From Planctomycetota bacterium (GTDB lineage Bacteria > Planctomycetota > J058): a stretch of 64,000 nt of DNA. Numbering within the stretch: the first letter of the stretch is position 1; each line of letters begins with the position of its first letter. The notes beneath the pieces are model-generated. The model saw only the letters and a list, made by a program, of their open reading frames with translations. It searched no databases and had not been told where the DNA came from. The position numbers and the translations under genes are program-made. Below, in pieces: positions 57,920-64,000 of the stretch. The DNA lies in contig JAMLIC010000037.1 of assembly GCA_023954375.1 (NCBI GenBank), positions 26,167 to 90,166 of the forward strand, in the 5' to 3' direction.

Positions 57920-60517
57920 CTACCTGCCCTCCTTCTTCTGCGAGGCCTCGAGCCGCTCGACGCGCTCCTCGAGCCGGTCGCGCGCCTCGAGCAGGCGCCG
58001 CACCTCCTCGCGCAGGCGCGAGAGCTCCTGCTCGGGCGGGGCGCCGGCGCGGATCCGGTCCGCGACCTCCCGCGCCTGGCGCCGGATCCCCGGCTGCGAG
58101 TCGCGCGCGGCGCAGGCCTCCACGTCGCCCAGCGCCTCCGCCCCGCGCGCCCCGAGGGCCCGCAGGCCGTCGAGCGCCGCGCGGCGGCCGCGCTTGTTGC
58201 CCCCGCGCAGGAGCGTCCGCAGGGCCTCGACCGCCGACAGGCGCTCGCCGTCGCCGCAGCCGGGCAGGCAGGCCACGCTGCCGAGCGCCCGCGCGGCCGC
58301 CTGCCGCACGCCGTAGTCGTTCCTCGGCGCCGTCGCTTCGACCAGCGCGGCCACGAGCGACGGGTCGCCGAGCGAGGCGAGCGTCTCGAGCGCGGCGATC
58401 CGCACGACCTCGTTGTGCGACGCCTTGCCCAGCTGCGCCTCGACCCGGGCGCGCGGCTCCAGGGCGGCCCGGGCGTAGGCCCGCACCGCCTCGGCCTCGA
58501 CGTAGTAGCTCGGGTCGCCGCGCTCGAGCAGCGCGTCGAGCGCCGCCGCGACCTTCGCGTCGCGCCCGCGCCGGCCGAGCGCCTCGACGCAGGCCCGCCG
58601 GACCTTCGACGACTCCTGCGTCAGCCCGGCCAGCAGCGCGCCGCGCGCCGCCTCGTCGCCGACGCCGCCCAGGGCGCGCGCCGCCTCGGCCCGCACGCCC
58701 CAGAAGGGGTCCTCGGCCAGCGCCCGCGCCAGGGCGTCGCGCGCCGGCGGGCTCCGGTCCTCGCCCAGCGCGCGCGCCGCGCGCACGCGGCCCGACGCGG
58801 TCGGGTCGCTCGCGAGCTGCGCCAGCCACAGGTCGCGGCCCATGTGGACGGTCGCCTCGGCCAGGATCACCGCCTCGCGCGGGTCGAAGCGGAAGAAGGT
58901 CGGCGCGGCGGCCTCGGGCCACACGAAGCGCTCGACCTTCTCGCGCACGTCGAACGTGCGCCGCACCTCGCGGTCGCCGAAGCGCAGCAGCACCTCGGCC
59001 GGGAAGTGGTAGGCCTCGCCCGGCTGCGTCTGCGTGACCTTCAGGGCGAGGAGGCCGCGCTCGGCGTCGCGCTCGAGGCGCACGTCGAGCACGGGGTTGC
59101 CCGGGCGCTCGACCCAGTCGAAGAAGAAGCGCTCCAGGTTGGCGCCGCTGGCCTCCTCGAGGGCCTCGCGCAGGTGGTGCGTCTCGACGCCCCGGTCCTG
59201 GTGGCGCCTCGTGTAGAGCTGGACGCCGCGCCAGAAGGCGTCCTCGCCGAGCTGCCGGCGGAGCATGTGCAGGACGCAGGCGCCCTTGGGGTAGGCCCGC
59301 CCGTCGAACATGGAGCCGGGGTCCGCGTAGCGCCGGTCGAGGATCGGCCGGTGCTTGCCCGAGGGGATCCCGCCCGCGGCGTTGCCCAGCAGCTCGAGGT
59401 CGTACTCGTCCTGGCCGCGCGCGTGCTCGGTCCACAGGTTGGCGAAGTAGGTGGCGAAGCTCTCGTTGAGCCAGATGTGCGACCAGTCGCGGCAGGTGAG
59501 CAGGTCGCCGTACCACTGGTGCGCCAGCTCGTGGGCGACCAGGCCCTCGGACGAGTAGTCGAGGTGCGCGCGCTCGTCGTGGAGCGTCCGCTCGTTGAGG
59601 GTCGTGGCGCCGGTGTTCTCCATGCCGCCGGCCTCGAACTGCTCGACGACGACCTGCTCGTACTTGGGCCAGGGGTACTCGACGCCCGTGCGCTCGGAGA
59701 AGAGGTCGAGCATCTCCTTCGTCCTGCCGAATGACCGGTCGGCGTCGGCTTTCCGGCCCGGAGGCACGTACCACGCCAGCGGCTTGCCCCGCCACTCGTC
59801 GCGCACGACGTCGAACGTGCCGACGACGAGCGTCACGAGGTAGGCCACGTGCTCACGCTCCTGCTCGTAGCGCCAGGTGCTCGTCTTCGTCGCCGCGTCG
59901 TCGTCCTTGCCCAGGAGGACGCCGTTGCTGATCACGGTCAGCCCCTGCTTGACGCGCACGGTCATCGCGGTCGCCTGCCGCTCGTCGGGGTGGTCGACGC
60001 ACGGGAACCAGTAGCGGTTCGTCTGCGGCTCGCCCTGCGACCACACCTGCCAGGGGACCTTCGGCGCGTCGGGCGTCGGGCCGAAGAAGTAGAGGCCGTC
60101 CTTCGGGTCGCGCACGCGGTAGGCGATCCGCACGGTCGCCGCCTCGCCGCGCGCCAGGGCCAGGTCGATCGTCAGCGTCCGGCCGTCGTTCACGAAGGGC
60201 AGGGCGTCGCCGGGCGTGGCGCCGGGCGCCACGGCCGCGGCCCCCGCGCCGCGGGCCGGCGCGGCGACGCGCGTGACCGCCGAGACCTCGTGGTCGACGG
60301 CGTCCAGGCGGAGCGCGCGCAGGTCGCGCAGGGCGGCGAGGTCGATCGTCGCGGCGCCCTCGATCGTGCGCGCCTCGAGGTCGACCGCGAGGTCGAGGGC
60401 GATCCGCCGCACGTCGAACGGCCGGTCCGGCGGCGCGCGCAGCGGCACGTCCTGCGCGTGGCAGGCCAGGGCCAGGACGAGCGAGAGCGCGAGCGCGCGG
60501 GCGGGCGCACGGAGCAT
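57920..60517 (-). CDS. Secreted M1-family aminopeptidase with C-terminal HEAT repeats
   Basis: 865 residues with an N-terminal signal peptide (LALSLVLALACHA). The M1 domain has the exopeptidase motif GGMENT (variant of GAMEN) near 296, the zinc motif HELAHQWYGD near 327 with third ligand in NESFATYF near 349, and FFFDWVERPGNP at its end. From about 560 the usual M1 C-terminal domain is replaced by HEAT-like repeats (DPFWGVRAEAARALGGVGDE, SKVRRACVEALGRRG, NEVVRIAALETLASLGD) and a final coiled coil (ARDRLEERVERLEASQ). It should remove N-terminal residues from peptides outside the cytoplasm. The HEAT part probably mediates binding. Confidence 0.93.
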   Translation of the reverse strand: MLRAPARALALSLVLALACHAQDVPLRAPPDRPFDVRRIALDLAVDLEARTIEGAATIDLAALRDLRALRLDAVDHEVSAVTRVAAPARGAGAAAVAPGATPGDALPFVNDGRTLTIDLALARGEAATVRIAYRVRDPKDGLYFFGPTPDAPKVPWQVWSQGEPQTNRYWFPCVDHPDERQATAMTVRVKQGLTVISNGVLLGKDDDAATKTSTWRYEQEREHVAYLVTLVVGTFDVVRDEWRGKPLAWYVPPGRKADADRSFGRTKEMLDLFSERTGVEYPWPKYEQVVVEQFEAGGMENTGATTLNERTLHDERAHLDYSSEGLVAHELAHQWYGDLLTCRDWSHIWLNESFATYFANLWTEHARGQDEYDLELLGNAAGGIPSGKHRPILDRRYADPGSMFDGRAYPKGACVLHMLRRQLGEDAFWRGVQLYTRRHQDRGVETHHLREALEEASGANLERFFFDWVERPGNPVLDVRLERDAERGLLALKVTQTQPGEAYHFPAEVLLRFGDREVRRTFDVREKVERFVWPEAAAPTFFRFDPREAVILAEATVHMGRDLWLAQLASDPTASGRVRAARALGEDRSPPARDALARALAEDPFWGVRAEAARALGGVGDEAARGALLAGLTQESSKVRRACVEALGRRGRDAKVAAALDALLERGDPSYYVEAEAVRAYARAALEPRARVEAQLGKASHNEVVRIAALETLASLGDPSLVAALVEATAPRNDYGVRQAAARALGSVACLPGCGDGERLSAVEALRTLLRGGNKRGRRAALDGLRALGARGAEALGDVEACAARDSQPGIRRQAREVADRIRAGAPPEQELSRLREEVRRLLEARDRLEERVERLEASQKKEGR

Positions 60518-60607
60518 GGGTCACCTCCCCTCGGGGGAGGCGGATTCTACGGGACCTGGCGGGGCGATGATCCGGAACGGACCAGCCGCTCGTCGGGCGC
60601 GGCCCGC

Positions 60608-60630
60608 GGCTGCGCCGGACCGGCGCAGCC
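60608..60630. terminator. Hairpin in the divergent spacer upstream of the aminopeptidase gene
   Basis: GGCTGCGCC (60608-60616) pairs exactly with GGCGCAGCC (60622-60630) around GGACC. It lies between two divergent starts, so it may be a leader hairpin rather than a terminator. The rest of the 203-base spacer shows nothing clear. Confidence 0.3.
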
Positions 60631-60720
60631 TCGCCGCGCGGCGCCGCGGCGCAAGGGGTTGCGGGCGCGACGCGCGCGGCGCGGGACTTGTTCAAGGGCG
60701 CTCGCGAAGGAGGCCGCCCC

Positions 60721-61347
60721 GTGCTCACGACCCACGACGACGCGCTCTGCCCCGACGTCCGCACCGAGGACCTCTTGCGCCACTACGTCGAGTCGGCCCC
60801 GCAGACGGTCCTCTCCGTGGACCAGCTGGGCAACTTCCTCATGGGCTTCGGGGTGCTCTCCATGGGCTACATGCTCCAGGCCGACCTCTCGCCGGCGGTC
60901 CTGGCCCTGAAGGGGCCCGTGGGGGCGCACGCCATGGGCGGGCTGGTCGCCCTGCTCGCGTGGGGCCTGACCGTGGCGCTGCTCCTCGCCTTCGTGCGCA
61001 CCTACATCTTCCGCGTCCTCGCCGGCCGCGCGGTCCACGCCGACGGGGGCAACGAGGACAAGATCGGGCAGGTGGTCGAGGTGCCCGAGGAGCTGTCGTG
61101 GCGCCGGTTCAACGCCGCGCAGCCGACGTTCGAGGCGTTCCTCAAGGACAGCTACCGGCGCCAGGACCGCCAGAGCCCGGAGGCCCTCCTCTACGCGCGC
61201 TTCAGCTACCTGCGCTTCATGACGCTGAAGAAGCTCGCCGAGATGGACCGCATGCGCCGCCTGCTCGGGCAGGCGCTGATCAGCGGCGTCGCGTTCAAGG
61301 TCACGCTGGTGCTCATGGGGCTCATGCACGACGTCCCCCCCGGGTGA
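60721..61347 (+). CDS. Three-helix membrane protein; topology resembles DUF5706/PycTM
   Basis: 208 residues from a GTG at 60721 preceded by AAGGAGG (60706-60712). Two hydrophobic segments lie near 35-55 and 65-95 (MGGLVALLAWGLTVALLLAFV), then a soluble helical region (PTFEAFLKDSYRRQDRQ), then YARFSYLRFMTLKKLAEMDRMRRLLGQ and a last helix (ALISGVAFKVTLVLMGL). This order recalls DUF5706 proteins, the membrane effectors of Pycsar anti-phage systems. No cyclase gene is nearby and the similarity is topological, so the function is open. Transcribed alone or with the next gene (68-base gap). Confidence 0.6.
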   Translation: MLTTHDDALCPDVRTEDLLRHYVESAPQTVLSVDQLGNFLMGFGVLSMGYMLQADLSPAVLALKGPVGAHAMGGLVALLAWGLTVALLLAFVRTYIFRVLAGRAVHADGGNEDKIGQVVEVPEELSWRRFNAAQPTFEAFLKDSYRRQDRQSPEALLYARFSYLRFMTLKKLAEMDRMRRLLGQALISGVAFKVTLVLMGLMHDVPPG

Positions 61348-61415
61348 CGGGCCCCCGGCCCGCGCGCGCGCCCGCGTACAGTCGCGGTGGGGACGTCGTG
61401 AGCGGGAGGTGACGG

Positions 61416-61967
61416 GTGGAGCGGACGGCGGCGCTCGAGGAGCGGCTGGCGCGCGTGGAGCGGGCCCTGGCGCGCTGGCGGCGAGCGGCGGCGGGGGCGG
61501 CGGCGCTGGCGCTGGCGCTGGTGCTGACGGGGCAGGGCGGCGGGCCGGTGACGGTGGCGGCCGAGCGGATCGTGCTCAGGGACGGCGAGGGGCGCGAGCG
61601 GCTGGTGATGGCGGTCGACGGCGAGGGCGCGGCCACGCTGGCCCTGCGCGACGAGGCGGGGCAGGAGCGGGTCGGCCTGTCGCTCGACCGCGCGGGCATG
61701 GCCGGGTTCACGCTCCTCGCCGCCGACGGCGGGGCGCGCGCCGGGTTCGTGCTCACGGGCGACGGCGTCCCGGCGATCGGCCTGCACGACGCCCAGGGCC
61801 GGAGCGTGCTCGCGATCGGGGTCAACGACCAGGGCGTGCCGTTCATCGGCATCAACGACCCGCGCGGCGTGACGCGCGGGGCCTGGGCGGTCGGCGCCGA
61901 CGGCAAGGCCCAGCTCGTCTTCTTCGACGGGCAGGGGCACGTGCGGCGACGGGTGGGGGAAGACTAG
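61416..61967 (+). CDS. Membrane-anchored protein with beta-helix-like repeats
   Basis: 183 residues from a GTG at 61416 with GGGAGGTGAC upstream. A short coiled coil (ALEERLARVERALARWRR) and one transmembrane helix (about 24-42) precede a repeat region of about 20-25 residues per unit: RIVLRDGEGRERLVMAV, TLALRDEAGQERVGLSL, AIGLHDAQGRSVLAIGV, FIGINDPRGVTRGAWAV. The pattern suggests a right-handed beta helix or solenoid outside the cytoplasm. Similar short proteins are known to me only as hypothetical. A TACAGT -10-like site lies at 61377-61382. Confidence 0.65.
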   Translation: MERTAALEERLARVERALARWRRAAAGAAALALALVLTGQGGGPVTVAAERIVLRDGEGRERLVMAVDGEGAATLALRDEAGQERVGLSLDRAGMAGFTLLAADGGARAGFVLTGDGVPAIGLHDAQGRSVLAIGVNDQGVPFIGINDPRGVTRGAWAVGADGKAQLVFFDGQGHVRRRVGED

Positions 61968-61975
61968 GCTAGGGC

Positions 61976-62135
61976 CTGTCCTCGAACCCCGTCCTGGCAG
62001 ACGGCCGAGCCGCCTCCGAGCACACCTCGGCGCGCCTTCGCAGCAGGAGCGTCAGGCGAGGCCGAGGAGGGCAGGGCGATGCGGCGCGAAGGCGAGGGAA
62101 GGCGGCCTCCTGGCCGCCGACCGAGCCTGAGCGGT
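61976..62135 (+). repeat. Dispersed hairpin-bearing repeat, copy E, cut off by the poly-G run
   Basis: Same orientation as copy A and starts with the same CCTGTCCTCG. The constant hairpin GGCGGCC-TCCT-GGCCGCC is at 62101-62118. The copy ends at GCCTGAGCGG, exactly where the variable hairpin begins in the other copies, and is replaced by the G run. Confidence 0.75.
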
Positions 62136-62186
62136 GGGGGGGGGGGGGGGGGGGGCCCGCCCCCCCCCCCCCCCCCGCCCGCCCCC
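62136..62186. other. Poly-G/poly-C junction, probable artefactual join
   Basis: Twenty consecutive G (62136-62155), then CCCG, then a run of 17 C (62160-62176) and further C-rich bases to 62186. Everything to the left belongs to the high-GC genome, everything to the right looks alphaproteobacterial. A G run facing a C run is what two read ends with no-signal G calls would produce when joined. Confidence 0.8.
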
Positions 62187-62371
62187 ACGACCCCGCGTCG
62201 GAGGGTGCCGAGCGAGCGCGCCACCCTGAAGGAGAGGTGACGGGGGTCGGCCATGCCGCCCGGAGCCGCACAACTGGCCCCGGACATGCACAGATATAAG
62301 GGCAAGAGGTGAAGGCGCGCTACCCGGATCGGGATGTGGACGAGGGGCGGCGCGCCTTGCCGGCTTTCGCG
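62187..62371. other. Non-coding flank of the alphaproteobacterial-type segment
   Basis: About 185 bases with no convincing gene. It contains AGGGTG and CACCCT, which can pair (62203-62226), and AT-richer bases (CAGATATAAGGGC). Composition differs from the left part. It may be an intergenic repeat of the second genome. Confidence 0.5.
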
Positions 62372-63379
62372 TCAGTCGTGGCTCTGGCCGTGACCATGGC
62401 CATGGTCATGCCCGCCGCTGCCCGCACCTTTCACGGTGCGCACGGGCAGCGAAAGCTCGACGTCGCCGGCCTTCTCGAATGTGAGCGTGACCGGAACCGT
62501 CTCGCCCTCGGCGAACGGCGCGGCGACATCCATGAACATCATATGGAAGCTGCCGGGCTTGAGCTCGACCGTGCCGCCGGCGGGGATTTCGAGCCCGCCC
62601 TCGACCGGGCGCATGGTCATCACGTCGTCGACCACTTCCATGGTGTGGACCTCGACCTTGCCGGCGCGGGCGCTGGAGCCGCCGACCAGCCGGTCGGCCT
62701 CTGCGCCCTTGTTGGTGACGGTCAGGTATGCCCCGGCCGCCTTCTGCCCGGCCAGCATGGCGCGCGCCCAGGCCGCGCCGATCTCGAGATCGCCGGCGGT
62801 GACGGCGTCGGCCTTCGCGTCCGCGCCATGGGCATGGCCGTGGCCGCCGCCGTGGTTGTCATTCGACGCCAGCACGACGAGGCCGGGCGCGGGGTGGTCG
62901 AGCGCGTGCGGGTCCTGGCCTTCGGCCGGGATCTCGTCCCATGCGACGGTCCCCTCGGTGCAGGTCTGCACCGTCCTGAAGAACAGCGACGTGCCGCCGG
63001 CGTCTCCGGCCAGCGTGCCGGAGAGCACGAACTCGTCGTAATGGGCGTCGTCGAGCGGGCCGCCCGACCACGTCACGGCCTTGACGCCGGAGGCGACCTC
63101 GCGGCCGTGCAGCGTGTAGGCATGGGCATAGTCGCCGCGCTCGATGTTGAGCGACCAGCCCGCCTTGGGCTGCGGGCGCACGCCGATATAGCCTTCCGGC
63201 ACCTCGACGCGCACGGTGTGGGTCGGCTGGCCGTCGCAGCCATGGCCGATGCGCACGACGGCCTTGTAGCCGCCGGGCGATGCTTCAGCGGTTTCGAGCG
63301 TGGCGTGGGCGTTGGCGGTTCCGAGAGATGCGGCCGTCAGCGCGGTGGCCGCGGCGAACTGGATGAACAGGTGACGCAT
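62372..63379 (-). CDS. YcnI (DUF1775)-PCuAC copper chaperone fusion protein
   Basis: 335 residues from the ATG at 63379 (AAGGAA upstream), with a signal peptide ending NAHA, so the mature protein starts with His, the copper ligand of YcnI. The DUF1775 domain (about 24-175) has HATLETAEASPGGYKAVVRIGHGCDGQPT and a Trp in KAVTWSGGPL. A His-rich linker (NDNHGGGHGHAHG) leads to a PCuAC domain (about 190-315) with the copper motif HTMEVVDDVMTMR, then GSFHMMFM and VPVTLTFEKAGDVELSLPV. The C-terminus is His-rich again. It probably carries periplasmic Cu(I)/Cu(II) to cytochrome oxidase. Codon use and GC are unlike the left part. Downstream of the DUF2946 gene. Confidence 0.92.
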   Translation of the reverse strand: MRHLFIQFAAATALTAASLGTANAHATLETAEASPGGYKAVVRIGHGCDGQPTHTVRVEVPEGYIGVRPQPKAGWSLNIERGDYAHAYTLHGREVASGVKAVTWSGGPLDDAHYDEFVLSGTLAGDAGGTSLFFRTVQTCTEGTVAWDEIPAEGQDPHALDHPAPGLVVLASNDNHGGGHGHAHGADAKADAVTAGDLEIGAAWARAMLAGQKAAGAYLTVTNKGAEADRLVGGSSARAGKVEVHTMEVVDDVMTMRPVEGGLEIPAGGTVELKPGSFHMMFMDVAAPFAEGETVPVTLTFEKAGDVELSLPVRTVKGAGSGGHDHGHGHGQSHD

Positions 63380-63441
63380 GGTCTTTTCCTTGTCAGTCTG
63401 AAAACGGGATCGCGCCTTCCCGGGGGAAGGCAGTTCGGTCT

Positions 63442-63846
63442 TCAGGCTGAAAGGGGTGGCGCGCGGATCGCCGGCGGCGGCGCGACGAGCAGCTCGGCCG
63501 GGCCGTCGCTCGCCACGGCAAGCAGGGATTGCGCCGCGAGCGCCGCCGGGGCGGGGAAGGCCGCGAAGGCGGCGGGCGTCGCCTTGTAGACGGCGGCGGC
63601 CCCGCAAGCGTTGCCGATGAGGCAGACCGGGCAATCGTCGAGCGGCCCCGGCGAGTCGCCGGCCGCGCCCGTCTCGCCGTCGGCGCTGAGCGCCGTGCAA
63701 ATCGCCATGTGCCCGCCGCCCGGCATCTGCGCGGCAGCAAGCGGCTGGAGCGTGTTGAGGATGAGGACCAGCGTGCCGAGAAGCGCGAACAGGAAGCGGT
63801 CGCGCCGCAGCGAGGCAAACAGGGTGAGGCGTGAAGCCATGCTCAT
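63442..63846 (-). CDS. DUF2946 family protein
   Basis: 134 residues from the ATG at 63846 (another ATG two codons later). One hydrophobic N-terminal segment (FLFALLGTLVLILNTLQPLAA) is followed by a periplasmic part with the family motif DDCPVCLIGNACG, a CxxC pair plus another Cys, and a Pro/Ala-rich tail. DUF2946 genes are commonly found beside copper-handling genes, as here (62 bases before the YcnI-PCuAC gene). Metal binding is plausible. Not native to the left-hand genome. Confidence 0.82.
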   Translation of the reverse strand: MSMASRLTLFASLRRDRFLFALLGTLVLILNTLQPLAAAQMPGGGHMAICTALSADGETGAAGDSPGPLDDCPVCLIGNACGAAAVYKATPAAFAAFPAPAALAAQSLLAVASDGPAELLVAPPPAIRAPPLSA

Positions 63847-63954
63847 GCACGACACTTACCCGAAACCGCCGCCGCCCGCCACTGCGACATGGCGGCGCTA
63901 TCGCATGCGGTCAATCACGGGCGCCGTCGCTGCCCCTCACCTGCCTGCCGGCAT

Positions 63955-63978
63955 CCTCTCCCCGTGAACGGGGAGAGG
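63955..63978. repeat. Palindromic intergenic repeat of Hyphomicrobiales type
   Basis: CCTCTCCCCGT (63955-63965) pairs exactly with ACGGGGAGAGG (63968-63978) around GA, preceded by CCCCTCACCTGCC. Palindromes of this form are, to my knowledge, abundant between genes of Rhizobium and Mesorhizobium relatives. None occurs in the left 62 kb. Confidence 0.6.
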
Positions 63979-64000
63979 AGAGATGGCCGCAACCCCGCCG

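Noticed and set aside
62136..62176. Native G-quadruplex or extreme hairpin filling the variable stem of copy E
   Set aside because: The taxonomic change exactly at this point makes an artefactual join much more likely; kept as an alternative in the chimera finding.
62372..63846. Horizontal transfer of copper genes into the left-hand genome
   Set aside because: The boundary is a homopolymer artefact, no mobile element is present, and even the intergenic palindrome belongs to the second genome.

Overview
Two unrelated stretches of DNA seem to be joined in this window. Bases 1 to about 62,135 are extremely GC-rich. They encode five Hanks-type Ser/Thr kinases, many secreted and membrane proteins, GTG and TTG starts and very tight translational coupling. 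This suits a Planctomycetota-like or Myxococcota-like bacterium, probably from a metagenome; the phylum cannot be fixed from these genes. From about 62,187 to the end the DNA is visibly less GC-rich, and its genes (a YcnI-PCuAC copper protein and a DUF2946 protein) and a terminal palindrome look alphaproteobacterial (Hyphomicrobiales). The two parts meet at a run of 20 G followed by C runs, which I read as an assembly or sequencing artefact.

Layout: 1-834 is the 3' part of rsgA. 835-5,343 (minus) is a coupled operon of molbindin, a Ser/Thr kinase, a molybdopterin sulfite dehydrogenase and its dihaem cytochrome c. 5,489-6,921 holds two lipoprotein genes. 7,051-7,287 is a dispersed repeat. 7,289-15,933 (minus) is a YqiJ-like protein, a flotillin and a very large DUF3686-type AAA ATPase. 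16,072-25,444 (plus) is a kinase, an OmpA/peptidoglycan-binding protein, an unknown protein with a possible NlpC/CHAP-like core, and a kinase with two FHA domains. 25,484-28,387 holds an M20 peptidase, an alpha/beta hydrolase and an RRM protein.

28,604-40,592 (minus) is a 12-kb glycan operon of eight genes: GT2, GT4, four polytopic membrane proteins, a nucleotide-sugar epimerase and a methyltransferase-GT2 fusion. 40,875-44,491 (minus) is a coupled pair of kinases. 44,512-45,283 is a tandem array of three copies of the dispersed repeat. 45,295-47,711 (minus) is a HExxH protein, a YdjM-like membrane protein and a small basic protein. 47,799-52,552 (plus) is SppA, a carbamoyltransferase, an SxtJ-like protein and RmlA. 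52,705-56,728 (minus) is a coupled operon with two glycosyltransferases, a radical SAM protein, a membrane protein and a zinc-finger protein. 56,802-61,967 holds a propeller-like protein, a small conserved-looking protein, an M1 aminopeptidase with HEAT repeats and two membrane proteins.

The most unusual element is the dispersed repeat (five copies, 7 kb, 44.5-45.3 kb and 62 kb). It has one constant hairpin and a second hairpin whose sequence differs in every readable copy while base pairing is kept. The most interesting protein module is the kinase/OmpA/unknown/FHA-kinase operon at 16-25 kb. No rRNA, tRNA, CRISPR array, transposase or integrase was recognised.
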